From Anaerolineales bacterium (GTDB lineage: Bacteria > Chloroflexota > Anaerolineae > 4572-78 > J111), in the NCBI GenBank assembly GCA_020634935.1, contig JACKAT010000010.1, positions 73,840 to 137,839 on the forward strand: DNA of 64,000 nucleotides, read 5' to 3'. Below are positions 8,315 through 17,689 of this stretch, piece after piece. The notes beneath the pieces were generated by a model, which was not told the DNA's origin, did no database searches, and was given only the letters and a program-made list of their open reading frames with translations. The translations under genes were made by a program, and so were the position numbers. Numbering within the stretch: position 1 is the stretch's first letter; each line of letters opens with the position of its first letter.

Positions 8315-9109
8315 ATGACCAACTTCTTAAAAGATAGTCACGCCATTATCGGCATGATCCACGTTGATGCGCTGCCGGGGACGCCGAAATATCAAGGTTC
8401 GATGGCCGACATCATCGCCAAAGCCCAGGCCGAGGCCGAACTTTACCGGCGGGCCGGCATCGATGTGTTGATGATCGAGAATATGCACGATGTGCCATAC
8501 AGCCGGCAGGTGGGGCCGGAAATTGTAGCGGCGATGACGGTGCTGGGTTACGAGGTCAAGAACAGCAGCGGCCTGCGCTGCGGCCTGCAAATTTTGGCGG
8601 CGGCTAACCGGGAGGCGCTCGGTGCGGCGCAGGCGGCGGGCCTCGATTTTGTGCGGGCGGAAGGCTTTGTCTTTGCCCACATCGCCGATGAGGGCTTTAT
8701 CGATGGGTGTGCCGCCGACGTGCTGCGCTATCGCCGCCAAATTGGGGCGGATGATATTTTGGTGCTGACGGATATCAAAAAGAAGCACAGCGCCCACGCC
8801 CTCACCGCCGATGTCGATATTGTGGAGACGGCCCGCGCCGCCGAATTCTTCTTAAGCGACGGCGTGATCGTGACCGGCATCAGCACCGGCGTAGCCGCCA
8901 GCCCGGAGGAGTTGGCCCAGGTCAAGGCCGCCGTCGATATCCCGGTGCTGGTCGGCTCCGGGGTAACGCTGGACAATGTCGAGCAATACTTGGCCGCGGC
9001 CGACGCGTTGATCATCGGCTCGTACTTCAAGCAAGGCGGCCACTGGTCGCAGGGGGTCGATGTGGAGCGGGTTGAGGCGTTTATGGCTAAGGTTAATCGG
9101 CTGCGGTAA
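8315..9109 (+). CDS. BtpA/SgcQ family TIM-barrel protein
   Basis: This 264-residue soluble protein matches the BtpA family along its length. Visible features are GMIHVDALPGTPKYQG at the N terminus, DVLMIENMHDVPY, RAEGFVFAHIADEGFIDG, DIKKKHSAHAL and a C-terminal VLVGSGVTLDNV...ADALIIGSYFK, which is typical of a phosphate-binding end of a TIM barrel. Family members include BtpA, linked to photosystem I stability in cyanobacteria, and SgcQ of an enteric sugar cluster; most have no proven reaction. Its immediate neighbours give no pathway context. The start ATG follows GAGGGAATATCA. Confidence 0.85.
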   Translation: MTNFLKDSHAIIGMIHVDALPGTPKYQGSMADIIAKAQAEAELYRRAGIDVLMIENMHDVPYSRQVGPEIVAAMTVLGYEVKNSSGLRCGLQILAAANREALGAAQAAGLDFVRAEGFVFAHIADEGFIDGCAADVLRYRRQIGADDILVLTDIKKKHSAHALTADVDIVETARAAEFFLSDGVIVTGISTGVAASPEELAQVKAAVDIPVLVGSGVTLDNVEQYLAAADALIIGSYFKQGGHWSQGVDVERVEAFMAKVNRLR

Positions 9110-9146
9110 GAGAGATTGGAAACTGGAGATTAGAGATTGGTAATAG

Positions 9147-9290
9147 AACTTACGCAGTTGGCATGTCATTTCGAGCGACGAAGGAGCGAGAAATCCCTGA
9201 GAACGATGTTTGCAAGCAAACTCTATAGGGATTTCTCCGCCTTCGGCTACGAAATGACATTATTGGATGTCAAGTGCGTAACTTCTATCG
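9147..9290. repeat. MITE-like element containing the CATTTCGAGCGACGAAGG repeat
   Basis: The outer ends AGAACTTACGCAGTTGG and CAAGTGCGTAACTTC are near inverse complements. Inside them lies an inverted pair, TGTCATTTCGAGCGACG...GGAGCGAGAAATCCC and GGGATTTCTCCG...CGAAATGACA, able to form one long hairpin. Related cores occur at 41180-41300, 53048-53207 and 54258-54375. Confidence 0.75.
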
Positions 9291-9295
9291 TAATT

Positions 9296-9350
9296 TGTAA
9301 CTGGTAATTGGCTATCCAGTCTCCAATTACAAGTTACCAGTTACTATTTA
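9296..9350. repeat. Hairpin repeat
   Basis: GTAACTGGTAATTGG and CCAATTACAAGTTACCAG pair to form a hairpin beside the 3' end of the next minus-strand gene. A related TAATTGGTAAATAATA inverted pair lies at about 36616-36672. Confidence 0.55.
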
Positions 9351-9354
9351 CCAC

Positions 9355-10815
9355 TTACTTTCGTGGCAGCGGATGCGTATTTGTAAAAATCCAAGCCGCC
9401 GTATGCACCAACGACACCGCGATCACCACCAGCCCGCTCTCTTTCAACACCTGTCGATCCGGCAGCGCCCGCACGAGCAAGTAACCGGCCAGCAGGCTGT
9501 ATACGAAAGCCGACGGGGCAAACAAATCCCAATCCTTGCGCCCGCCGTAATCGGCGTTCCACAGCCAGGTGAAGAGAACGTACATCGCGGCGGTTAAGCC
9601 CAAAACGTACCCGAAATCTCGTTCGGCCTCGGTCTCGAACAACGTCAGGCCAAACCCACCTGCAGCCGCCAGCGTCAACCCAATCAAGGGCAGGCCAAAC
9701 GGGGCAATCAGAAAATGGATGTTCAACCAATCGATCACATGAGCGGCGGAAAACATGGTGTAGGGTTGATACTTGGCCCACTCCGGGTCGATGGTGAACA
9801 GCGGCACGAACCAAACGCCGTCGCCGCCGCCGGGGCGGTCGACGCCGGTTAAGGCCGACAGGCCATGCCCGCCGCTTTCCATCAAGGCGAAAACCCCCGC
9901 GCCGATCAGCAGCGGCGGCAGCACGGTCTGAGCCACGGCTCCGACCAGCGACACCCGGCCGCGCCGCCAGCACAAGAAACTAAGCAGCCACAACCCCGGC
10001 CAGATAAAAACGGTCGAAGGGTGAAAGGCGTTGGTCACGGCCAGTCCTAACACCGGCCAGACCGGCGGCAGCCGGCCTTGCAGCGCCAGCCAGGCCAGAA
10101 ACAGCGTTGCCACCAGCAGCAGCGAGATAATGACATAATTCTCCACATAGCCGAAAAAGAGCTGCACCGAGCCGGTAGTCAGCAGCAGGCCGGCCAGCAC
10201 AGCCGACTCCAGCGGATCGCGGCCCAGGTGCGAGGTGAAGACCAGCAGCACGTAAACAAAGATCATCCCACAGATAATGCTGACCGTAGCGTAAACCGTC
10301 TCCACCGGCCAGCCAAGCAGCGGATCGGCCACAAATTGCCACAGCCGTTGATGGAGCAAGACCGTTAGCGGCGCTTGCCAATTATAAACGACCCGCAAAT
10401 CCAAATCCGGGTAGGACAGCGCCACCGACAGCAGATAGCTGTCGCCCCAGCGCAAGTGCCGTAAGCGAGCCAGCCAAAAAAGAATGCCCGACAGCAAAGC
10501 CACAACCGCAAACCAGCGATGGTGGGCCTGTTTGGCCGGCAGCGCCAGCCACAGTCGATAAATGGCCCGGCTGATGAGATCGTTAACCGGTGAAATCACC
10601 AGCGCCCCGGCCAGCAAAGCCAAACCCCACCCCAGCCAGGTTGGCAGAAAGGTGTACGGCCACAGACTCCAGGCCGTCTCCTCCGGCAGCGCGGCGGCGG
10701 CCAGATGCAGCGTCAACACGACCAGCGCCCAAACGCGGATCGCGCCGGCCAGCCACAGTTGCGCCGCCGCTGTTTTTGCGGCGGGCGCGTCTAATGATTT
10801 TAGATGTATTGTCAT
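9355..10815 (-). CDS. Polytopic membrane protein, GT-C-like
   Basis: This 486-residue protein has around ten or more hydrophobic segments spread over its length, with short polar loops. After the second or third segment a loop reads RHLRWGDSYLLSVALSYPD, with acidic residues early in the protein, followed by WQAPLTVLLHQRLW. That arrangement recalls GT-C fold membrane glycosyltransferases, but no diagnostic motif is clear, so the function is unassigned. A charged extracytoplasmic-looking loop (about residues 300-345, rich in Gly, Trp and Pro) precedes the last helices. The gene stands alone on the minus strand. Confidence 0.6.
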   Translation of the reverse strand: MTIHLKSLDAPAAKTAAAQLWLAGAIRVWALVVLTLHLAAAALPEETAWSLWPYTFLPTWLGWGLALLAGALVISPVNDLISRAIYRLWLALPAKQAHHRWFAVVALLSGILFWLARLRHLRWGDSYLLSVALSYPDLDLRVVYNWQAPLTVLLHQRLWQFVADPLLGWPVETVYATVSIICGMIFVYVLLVFTSHLGRDPLESAVLAGLLLTTGSVQLFFGYVENYVIISLLLVATLFLAWLALQGRLPPVWPVLGLAVTNAFHPSTVFIWPGLWLLSFLCWRRGRVSLVGAVAQTVLPPLLIGAGVFALMESGGHGLSALTGVDRPGGGDGVWFVPLFTIDPEWAKYQPYTMFSAAHVIDWLNIHFLIAPFGLPLIGLTLAAAGGFGLTLFETEAERDFGYVLGLTAAMYVLFTWLWNADYGGRKDWDLFAPSAFVYSLLAGYLLVRALPDRQVLKESGLVVIAVSLVHTAAWIFTNTHPLPRK

Positions 10816-11124
10816 GAATAACTCAGACCCTCTTGCGTAGCCTAAGATTGGTCCAGTTTTGGCTAGACTGGACCAATCTATTGATGCCTGCGCATTTTAC
10901 ATCAACTTGGCTCATCCACCGAACCATCACGCCGAACCCACCAAATTTGATTGACTCACCACAATTGACTATAATGAGCGCAAATAAGTCCATGAACGAT
11001 TTTTCGTAAAAGATAGGGGGATTTTTGGTAACTGACTTCAATTGATCAGGCTTGATGTTACCCCGTTGAACGAAAATTCTGGATATTCCACCCTTAGCGT
11101 CCGCTTGGTAGGGGTATAAAATTA
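10816..11124. other. Intergenic region
   Basis: Apart from the inverted repeat at 10844-10880, nothing supportable is seen. The short minus-strand frame over 10823-11041 has no ribosome binding site and overlaps the repeat. Confidence 0.4.
10844..10880. repeat. GATTGGTCCAG inverted repeat
   Basis: AAGATTGGTCCAGTTTT and its inverse complement AGACTGGACCAATCT flank a short loop. Longer-spaced copies occur at 38096-38194 and, as GATTGGTTCAGTCT, at 60493-60616. Confidence 0.7.
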
Positions 11125-11160
11125 AAGAAGGAAGTCTTTCAACTTCCTTCTTAGATAAAG
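11125..11160 (-). terminator. Rho-independent terminator of the phasin-like gene
   Basis: An 11-bp perfect stem, AAGAAGGAAGT (11125-11135) with ACTTCCTTCTT (11142-11152), is followed on the minus strand by a T-rich run. It lies about 45 bases after the stop codon of the minus-strand gene. Confidence 0.7.
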
Positions 11161-11197
11161 TAACAGAATTTAGGGGATAACAACGTGGACTTATACG

Positions 11198-11533
11198 CTA
11201 ATTGACGATAGCGTCTTGGCGGGGTTTGGAGCGATTCCAGACTACTGTGTGGGTATGACCTTCCAGCTGGCTGATGGTTTTAGTCAACTGTTCGATTTGA
11301 GCTTGCAGCGCATCGATCTTTTGCTCCGTGGTATTATGGGGAGCGGTAATCGATCGGGCTAAGTCAACCGGCCAGGTCAATGGTAAAACAACCCCGACAG
11401 CCGCCAGTTGCTCTTGCAAAGCTCTAAGTTGATCGAAATATAGCTTTAACAATTGAGCGGTTAAACCGACATAACCCTTAGCAATTTGCTCAACGAACTT
11501 TATTCCCATATCGGTGATCGAGTTTTGGTACAT
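11198..11533 (-). CDS. Small phasin-like protein with C-terminal coiled coil
   Basis: This 111-residue protein is mainly helical. An amphipathic N-terminal half (MGIKFVEQIAKGYVGLTAQLLKLY), a Pro-containing middle and a C-terminal heptad-like segment (KIDALQAQIEQLTKTISQLE) resemble small phasins or polyhydroxyalkanoate granule-associated proteins. The resemblance is structural only, so the call is weak. The start is the ATG at 11533, because GGAGG at 11538-11542 is correctly placed for it; the ATG at 11545 overlaps that site. It has its own terminator and three upstream TTACA repeats, so it is a single-gene unit. Confidence 0.5.
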   Translation of the reverse strand: MYQNSITDMGIKFVEQIAKGYVGLTAQLLKLYFDQLRALQEQLAAVGVVLPLTWPVDLARSITAPHNTTEQKIDALQAQIEQLTKTISQLEGHTHTVVWNRSKPRQDAIVN

Positions 11534-11599
11534 TTTTTCCTCCATTGGCTACCAAACAATTTGTTGAGGATTAAAGTTCTCCTACTTGTTATAGATAGT

Positions 11600-11628
11600 T
11601 TACATTTTTAGGTTACATTTGAGTTACA
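11600..11628 (-). promoter_or_regulatory. Three direct TTACA repeats upstream of the phasin-like gene
   Basis: TTACA(T/A)TT-like words occur at 11600, 11613 and 11624, spaced 13 and 11 bases, about 70-95 bases upstream of the start at 11533. Regular spacing near one helical turn suggests a possible operator. No strong promoter hexamers were identified. Confidence 0.3.
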
Positions 11629-12073
11629 ATTCAGGCGCGGTAAAAATTTAGGCGAACAGGTGATGGCGTGATCACTCATCCATCCCCAAAGTGATGTTAC
11701 GTTATCTCAATGAGAGAGTAGAGGCAATGAAAGCTTAATCCTATCCAAACCCAACTGTGGGCCAGTCCTGCCATTCAACCTCGCCTTCTCCCCTTGACTC
11801 AAACGCCCTGCCTGCCTAACGTTAACCCACTGTCAAAAGATGGATATTTCTGCGCTCATCTATTCCCGCTCATAATTTCATTATAATAAGCGCCAATGAA
11901 GGCTTGAATGTCTTGGTCATTGGGCCGGATTGAACCTCAACAAGTTAACAGCAACCAAACCATTTTAACCACTGGTGCAACCGGCAAGTTTTGCATTAGG
12001 CTTAAAATTGCGGACAAAATTTTTATTCAGGAACAAATAGAGAGACGGAGTTAAAAAAATATGGAGGGAATGA
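11629..12073. other. Long leader region upstream of mutA
   Basis: About 440 bases without a credible gene. A cobalamin riboswitch was looked for because the downstream enzyme uses B12, but no recognisable B12 box was seen. GGAGG at 12063-12067 is the ribosome binding site for mutA. Confidence 0.4.
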
Positions 12074-14227
12074 ATGACAACTGAATCTCAAAGTAAACAG
12101 AATGGTCGCCTCTTAAGTGAATTTCCACCGCCAACCTACGAGGCCTGGCGCGAGGCGGTCGAAGCGCAGTTGAAGGGTGCTCCCTTTGAGAAAAGATTAG
12201 TCACCAAAACGTACGAGGGCATTGATGTCCAGCCTCTCTACCGCCAAGAAGACCTGGAAGGGCTGTCTCATTTGGCCTATTTACCCGGTTTTCCACCTTA
12301 CGTGCGGGGCGGCGACGCGCTGGGCAACAACCAGAGCGCGTGGCAAATTTGCCAGGAAATCCCCTACAGCACCGCCGAAGAGTTTAATCAAGCTATCCGC
12401 TATGATTTAGAGCGCGGGCAAACCGCGATCAACCTACGCCTCGATAAAGCCACGCTGCTGGGCCAGGACCCCGATGAAGCGCAAGTAGGCGACGTTGGCC
12501 TGGGCGGCGTTTCCATCGCCACGGTTGATGATTTAGCCAAGGCGCTGGACGGCATCGATCTGACGAAAACCCCGCTTTACATTCAATCCCACTCGGCAGC
12601 CATGCCCACTATGGCCCTGCTGATGGCCCTTGCCAAGAAAAAAGGAATCACCACCGAAGCCCTACAAGGCGGCATCGAAATGGACCCGCTGGGCATTTTG
12701 GCCCGCGAGGGCGATTTTCCCCGCTCGGTCGCCGGCGCGTATGATGTAATGGCCCAAATGATCACCTGGGCTAAAGATAACGCGCCCCAACTGAAGATCG
12801 TCACCGTCCACGGCGAACCTTACGCCGACAGCGGCGCCAGCGCCGTTGAGGAGTTGGGCTACGTGCTGGCCACCGCCACCGAATACCTGCGCGAGATGGT
12901 CGCCCGCGGTCTGACGGTTGATGATGCCGCGCCGCGCATGCGCTTCTCCTTCGCCGTCGGTTCCAACTACTTTATGGAAGTGGCCAAACTGCGAGCCGCC
13001 CGGATGGTTTGGGCTAAAGTGGTCAAAGCCTTTGGCGGCGGCGAAGAAGCGCAAAAAATGACGATGCACGTCCGCTCCGGCTACTGGAACAAAACCATCC
13101 ATGATACCTACGTCAACATGCTGCGCACCACCACCGAAGCCTTTGCCGGAGCGGTAGCCGGCTGCGACAGCATGCATACCGCCCAATTTGACGAAGCCAT
13201 TCGCCCGCCCGATGAATTCTCGCGGCGGATTGCCCGCAATACCCAGTTGATTATCCAGCAGGAAGCCCACGTCACCAAAGTGGTCGATCCGGCCGGCGGC
13301 TCCTGGTATGTGGAAAAGTTAACCGATACGGTGGGCCGCAAAGTTTGGGAACTGTTCCAAAGCGTGGAAAAAATGGGCGGCATGTACGCCGCTTTAACAG
13401 AAGGGTCGCCGCAGAAGCAGGTCGCGGCCACGGCTGAAGCGCGGTTGGACAGCTTAGCCAGCCGCAAAGATATTTTGGTCGGCACCAACAAATACGCCAA
13501 CATTCTGGAAGAACTGCCCGCCGCCAATCCACCTAACTATGAAGCGCTCCACGCCAAACGGGCTAAGTACATCGGCGACTATCGCACCGCTCCCGGCGGC
13601 GCCAGCGAAACGAATGTCCTGGACAAGCTGTCCCAGATTCTCGATGGCGACGCCGCATCAACGATGGCCTTAACCATCGATGCCGCCGTGGCCGGCGCTA
13701 CGCTGGGCGAGATGGCCCGCACGCTGCGCAAAGGGGATGAGGAAAAGGCGTCGGTGCCGCCGCTTCACGTCCATCGCGGCGCGTATCAGTTCGAGGAACT
13801 GCGAGCTTTCTCTGAAGCGTATTTGCAGAAAACAGGCCACCGGCCGCAAGTGTTCCTGGCCAATATGGGTCCCATTCCGCAGCATAAACCCCGCGCCGAC
13901 TTCTCGACCGACTTCTTCCAGGTGGGTGGTTTTGAAGTGCTAACTAACAATGGGTTCGATACGCCGGAAGCAGCGGCCCAGGCCGCGCTCGGCTCCGGCG
14001 CGTCGGCCGTAGTCATCTGCTCCACCGACGCCGACTATCCGAATGTGGTCGCGCCCGTCACCCAAACCATCAAAGCCGCCAGCCCGCAGACCACCGTCAT
14101 TGTGGCCGGCTATCCCGCCGACCAAATTGAAGCGCACAAAGCCGCCGGGGTCGATGAATTCATTCACGTTCGAGCCAACACCTATAAAATCCTAGCGAAT
14201 TTACAGTCCAAGTTGGGGGGTGCATAA
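12074..14227 (+). CDS. mutA: Methylmalonyl-CoA mutase, small (beta) subunit
   Basis: This 717-residue protein is the non-catalytic partner in the adenosylcobalamin-dependent isomerisation of succinyl-CoA and (R)-methylmalonyl-CoA. The N-terminal TIM-barrel part (PPTYEAWREAVEAQLKGAPF, later RIARNTQLIIQQEAHVTKVVDPAGGSWYVE) and the C-terminal Rossmann part (QVFLANMGPIPQHKPRADF, AVVICSTDADYP) match MutA. As expected for this subunit, the C-terminal domain lacks the DxHxxG cobalamin-binding motif present in the large subunit. The large-subunit gene follows after two bases, so they are translated together. A good GGAGG ribosome binding site supports the start. Confidence 0.95.
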   Translation: MTTESQSKQNGRLLSEFPPPTYEAWREAVEAQLKGAPFEKRLVTKTYEGIDVQPLYRQEDLEGLSHLAYLPGFPPYVRGGDALGNNQSAWQICQEIPYSTAEEFNQAIRYDLERGQTAINLRLDKATLLGQDPDEAQVGDVGLGGVSIATVDDLAKALDGIDLTKTPLYIQSHSAAMPTMALLMALAKKKGITTEALQGGIEMDPLGILAREGDFPRSVAGAYDVMAQMITWAKDNAPQLKIVTVHGEPYADSGASAVEELGYVLATATEYLREMVARGLTVDDAAPRMRFSFAVGSNYFMEVAKLRAARMVWAKVVKAFGGGEEAQKMTMHVRSGYWNKTIHDTYVNMLRTTTEAFAGAVAGCDSMHTAQFDEAIRPPDEFSRRIARNTQLIIQQEAHVTKVVDPAGGSWYVEKLTDTVGRKVWELFQSVEKMGGMYAALTEGSPQKQVAATAEARLDSLASRKDILVGTNKYANILEELPAANPPNYEALHAKRAKYIGDYRTAPGGASETNVLDKLSQILDGDAASTMALTIDAAVAGATLGEMARTLRKGDEEKASVPPLHVHRGAYQFEELRAFSEAYLQKTGHRPQVFLANMGPIPQHKPRADFSTDFFQVGGFEVLTNNGFDTPEAAAQAALGSGASAVVICSTDADYPNVVAPVTQTIKAASPQTTVIVAGYPADQIEAHKAAGVDEFIHVRANTYKILANLQSKLGGA

Positions 14228-14229
14228 CT

Positions 14230-16419
14230 ATGAGCCAATCACCAGATTTCACTTCAATCAATTATGATGATGTCACGTTTGACGCGGTCGATGAAGCCAC
14301 CTGGCGCAAGCAGGTCGAAGCCGAAACCGGTATGTCGGTCGAAGATTTGGCCTGGAAGACGATGGAGCAGATCGATGTCAAACCCCTCTATACCCAGGCC
14401 GATCTAGCCGGTCTGGAACATCTCGGCTACTACTCCGGGCTGCCGCCGTTCTTGCGCGGCCCGTACGAAACCATGTACGTCACCCGCCCCTGGACAGTGC
14501 GCCAGTACGCCGGCTTCTCGACGGCGGAAGAAAGTAACGCCTTCTATCGCCGCAACCTGGCCGCCGGTCAGAAAGGGCTGTCGGTGGCGTTCGACCTGGC
14601 TACTCACCGGGGCTACGACTCCAGCCACCCGCGGGTGGTCGGCGATGTGGGGAAAGCCGGGGTGGCCATCGACTCGATCTTGGATATGAAAATCCTGTTC
14701 GATAGCATCCCGCTGGACAAAATGTCGGTGTCGATGACGATGAACGGCGCGGTATTGCCGGTGATGGCCTTCTACATCGTGGCCGCCGAAGAGCAGGGCG
14801 TCAAGCAAGCCCAACTCACCGGCACCATCCAAAACGATATTCTCAAAGAGTATATGGTGCGGAACACCTATATCTATCCGCCCCTGCCCTCGATGAAAAT
14901 TATCGCCGACATCTTTGCCTTTACCTCGCAAAATATGCCCAAGTTCAACAGCATCAGCATCTCCGGCTACCACATGCAGGAAGCTGGAGCCACCGCCGAT
15001 TTGGAAATGGCCTACACCCTGGCCGACGGTCTGCAATATGTCCGCACCGGGATCGCTGCCGGCATGGATGTGGATAAATTTGCGCCGCGCCTGTCCTTCT
15101 TCTGGGCTATCGGCATGAACTACTTTATGGAAGTGGCCAAGATGCGGGCGGCGCGATTGCTGTGGGCCAAGCTGATCAAGCAGTTCAATCCCAAGAACGA
15201 CAAGTCGATGTCGCTGCGAACGCACAGCCAGACCTCCGGCTGGAGCTTGACCGAACAAGACCCGTTCAATAACGTGGTCCGTACTTGTATCGAAGCGATG
15301 GGCGCGGCGCTGGGCCATACCCAATCGCTGCACACCAACGCGCTGGATGAGGCCATCGCCCTGCCGACCGACTTCTCGGCCCGTATCGCTCGCAACACCC
15401 AGCTTTACCTGCAAGATGAAACCAGCATCTGCAAGGTGGTTGATCCGTGGGGCGGCTCGTACTATGTCGAAGCCCTGACCAACGCCCTGATGCACCGCGC
15501 TTGGGCGCACATCCAAGAAGTTGAGGAGTTGGGGGGTATGGCTAAGGCCATCGAAGCCGGCGTGCCGAAACTGCGCATCGAAGAGGCGGCGGCGCGACGC
15601 CAGGCCCAAATCGACTCGGCCAAAGAGACCATTGTCGGGGTTAATCGCTATCGGCTGGCCAAGGAAGAACCCATCGAAATTTTGGAAGTGGACAACACCG
15701 CCGTGCGCGAAGCCCAAATCAAGCGGCTGGAAAGAATGCGCACCGAGCGGGATGAGTCCAAAGTGCAGGCCGCGCTCAACGCCATCACCCATACGGCGGA
15801 AACGGGCGAAGGCAACCTGCTGGGGCTGGCCGTGGAAGCCACCCGCGCCCGCGCCTCGCTGGGTGAAATTTCCGACGCGATGGAAAAAGTCTTTGGTCGC
15901 CACAAAGCCGTCATCCGCTCGATCTCCGGCGTTTACAGCGCCGAGTTTGGCGACGACTCCGTGGTGTCCGAAACCCGCAAAATGGCCGACGCGTTCGAGG
16001 CTCGCGAAGGGCGACGCCCGCGCATTATGGTGGCCAAGATGGGCCAGGACGGCCACGACCGGGGCGCGAAAGTGATCGCCACCGCTTTTGCCGACCTGGG
16101 CTTTGACGTGGACATCGGCCCGCTGTTCCAAACGCCGGAAGAAACGGCCCGCCAGGCGGTGGAGAACGACGTCCACGTGGTCGGCATGAGTTCCCTGGCG
16201 GCGGGGCATAAAACGCTCCTGCCGCAGCTTGTTGAGGAATTAGCCAAACTAGGCCGCGAAGATATAATGGTGGTGATCGGCGGGGTTATCCCGGCCCAAG
16301 ACTACGATTATTTGAAAGAACACGGCGCCGCGGCGATCTTTGGGCCGGGGACGGTTATTCCTGTAGCCGCCCAAAAAGTCCTGCAAGAAATTGACGCGCG
16401 TTCAGCCGAACCCGCATAA
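14230..16419 (+). CDS. mutB: Methylmalonyl-CoA mutase, large (alpha) catalytic subunit
   Basis: This 729-residue protein carries both the substrate and the B12 domains. The barrel contains LRGPYETMYVTRPWTVRQYAGFSTAEESN, TGTIQNDILKEYMVRNTYIYPP and RIARNTQLYLQDE. The C-terminal domain holds KMGQDGHDRGAKVIA with the cobalt-coordinating His609, then MSSLAAGHKTLLP and VIGGVIP. All expected catalytic segments are present. It lies in an operon with mutA, meaB and mce, which together interconvert succinyl-CoA and (S)-methylmalonyl-CoA, and upstream of a methylmalonyl-CoA decarboxylase operon. Confidence 0.97.
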   Translation: MSQSPDFTSINYDDVTFDAVDEATWRKQVEAETGMSVEDLAWKTMEQIDVKPLYTQADLAGLEHLGYYSGLPPFLRGPYETMYVTRPWTVRQYAGFSTAEESNAFYRRNLAAGQKGLSVAFDLATHRGYDSSHPRVVGDVGKAGVAIDSILDMKILFDSIPLDKMSVSMTMNGAVLPVMAFYIVAAEEQGVKQAQLTGTIQNDILKEYMVRNTYIYPPLPSMKIIADIFAFTSQNMPKFNSISISGYHMQEAGATADLEMAYTLADGLQYVRTGIAAGMDVDKFAPRLSFFWAIGMNYFMEVAKMRAARLLWAKLIKQFNPKNDKSMSLRTHSQTSGWSLTEQDPFNNVVRTCIEAMGAALGHTQSLHTNALDEAIALPTDFSARIARNTQLYLQDETSICKVVDPWGGSYYVEALTNALMHRAWAHIQEVEELGGMAKAIEAGVPKLRIEEAAARRQAQIDSAKETIVGVNRYRLAKEEPIEILEVDNTAVREAQIKRLERMRTERDESKVQAALNAITHTAETGEGNLLGLAVEATRARASLGEISDAMEKVFGRHKAVIRSISGVYSAEFGDDSVVSETRKMADAFEAREGRRPRIMVAKMGQDGHDRGAKVIATAFADLGFDVDIGPLFQTPEETARQAVENDVHVVGMSSLAAGHKTLLPQLVEELAKLGREDIMVVIGGVIPAQDYDYLKEHGAAAIFGPGTVIPVAAQKVLQEIDARSAEPA

Positions 16420-16431
16420 GCGTTTATGGGG

Positions 16432-16536
16432 TTCGTGGAGTTTATGGAGTTGGTGGAGTTTATAGCGTTTTCAGATTGGCTAACTCATTAAACTCCATAA
16501 CTCCGTAACTCTATAAACGCTATAAACTCTATAGGA
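16432..16536. repeat. GGAGTTTATGGAGTT-type inverted simple repeat
   Basis: Purine-rich GAGTTTATGGAGTTGG is followed by its pyrimidine-rich complement (AACTCCATAACTCCGTAACTC, ending CTATAAACTCTATA). Related stretches are at 48650-48785 and 54111-54230. The sequence can fold into a hairpin between mutB and meaB. Confidence 0.6.
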
Positions 16537-16543
16537 TTGGATA

Positions 16544-17689
16544 TTGTCTGAGGATAAACGGAAACCGGAATGGACGCCGGAAGGGGCCGGTGAAGAGTTT
16601 ACCACGCATGTGATGAAAGGCGTTGAGGGGGGGCATGACGGCATGGCGGTTCAGCCGGCGGCTGTAGCCTCTTCCAAACCTCGCCCCCGGCGTCGCCAAC
16701 TGTCGGTTGACGACTACGTGCAAGGCGTACTGGCCGGCGACCGCATGATTTTGGGCCGGACGATCACCCTGGTCGAAAGTAACTCGATCGCGCATATGGA
16801 TATGGCTCAGGCGGTGCTAAAGCAGTTGCTGCCGTACACGGGTAACTCCATCCGCATTGGGATTACGGGCGTGCCGGGGGTGGGCAAAAGCACTTTCATC
16901 GAGGCGTTTGGCTGCTATCTGCTGGAACAGAAGCACAAAGTGGCCGTGCTGGCCGTCGATCCGACCAGTTCGCTCACCAAGGGCAGTATCCTGGGGGACA
17001 AAACCCGTATGGAACGCCTGTCGCGGGAGACGGAAGCCTTCATCCGGCCTTCGCCTACGGGGGGGATGCTGGGCGGCGTCACCCGCAAAAGCCGCGAGAC
17101 GATGCTGGTCTGCGAGGCCGCCGGCTTTGATGTGATCCTGATGGAGACGGTCGGCGTGGGCCAGAGCGAAACGATGGTGCGCTCGATGGTGGACTTTTTT
17201 ATGCTGCTGATGCTGGCCGGCGCCGGCGACGAACTGCAAGGCATTAAAAAAGGGATCATGGAGCTGGCCGATACGCTGATCATCAACAAAGCCGACGGCG
17301 ATAATGTCCTCAAGGCCAAGCGGGCGCGGGCGGAGTACAACCAGGCCATCCACTATCTGGCTCCGGCCACGGAAGGCTGGCAAACCAAAGCCTATATTTG
17401 CTCGGCCTTGATGAATACCGGTATTCCTGAAATTTGGGACGTGGTCGAGAAGTTTCGCCAACAAACTACCGCCTCAGGCGTTTTTGAAGCGCGACGCCGC
17501 GCCCAAATGGTCGATTGGGTACATACGATGGTGGAAGAGCATCTCAAGAGCAGCTTTTTCAACCATCCGGGCGTCAAAGCCATTCTACCGAACGTGGAAA
17601 GTGCGGTGGCCGGTGGCCGTCTGCCGGCGACCACCGCTGTTAAAAAATTACTGACAACCTTTGAAAGTAATCGAGAAGAGGAAAAATGA
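16544..17689 (+). CDS. meaB: Methylmalonyl-CoA mutase-associated GTPase MeaB
   Basis: This 381-residue G3E GTPase protects methylmalonyl-CoA mutase and gates cofactor loading. Walker A is GVPGVGKST (about residues 109-117), followed by AVLAVDPTSSLTKGSILGDKTRM, ETVGVGQSE and the base-specificity motif NKADG. The C-terminal part (MVDWVHTMVEEHLKSSFF) matches the dimerisation arm. Position directly after mutAB fixes the role. The predicted start is TTG at 16544, which gives an N-terminal extension of about 50 residues before LSVDDYVQGVLAGDR, where most family members begin; an internal start is possible. It overlaps mce by four bases (ATGA). Confidence 0.94.
   Translation: MSEDKRKPEWTPEGAGEEFTTHVMKGVEGGHDGMAVQPAAVASSKPRPRRRQLSVDDYVQGVLAGDRMILGRTITLVESNSIAHMDMAQAVLKQLLPYTGNSIRIGITGVPGVGKSTFIEAFGCYLLEQKHKVAVLAVDPTSSLTKGSILGDKTRMERLSRETEAFIRPSPTGGMLGGVTRKSRETMLVCEAAGFDVILMETVGVGQSETMVRSMVDFFMLLMLAGAGDELQGIKKGIMELADTLIINKADGDNVLKAKRARAEYNQAIHYLAPATEGWQTKAYICSALMNTGIPEIWDVVEKFRQQTTASGVFEARRRAQMVDWVHTMVEEHLKSSFFNHPGVKAILPNVESAVAGGRLPATTAVKKLLTTFESNREEEK

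Noticed and set aside
11629..12073. Cobalamin riboswitch upstream of mutA
   Set aside because: The position would make sense, but no B12 box or matching helices could be recognised.
14404..16209. 601-codon open frame antisense to mutB
   Set aside because: Long antisense frames are expected opposite GC-rich genes; mutB is unmistakable and the antisense protein has no recognisable domain.
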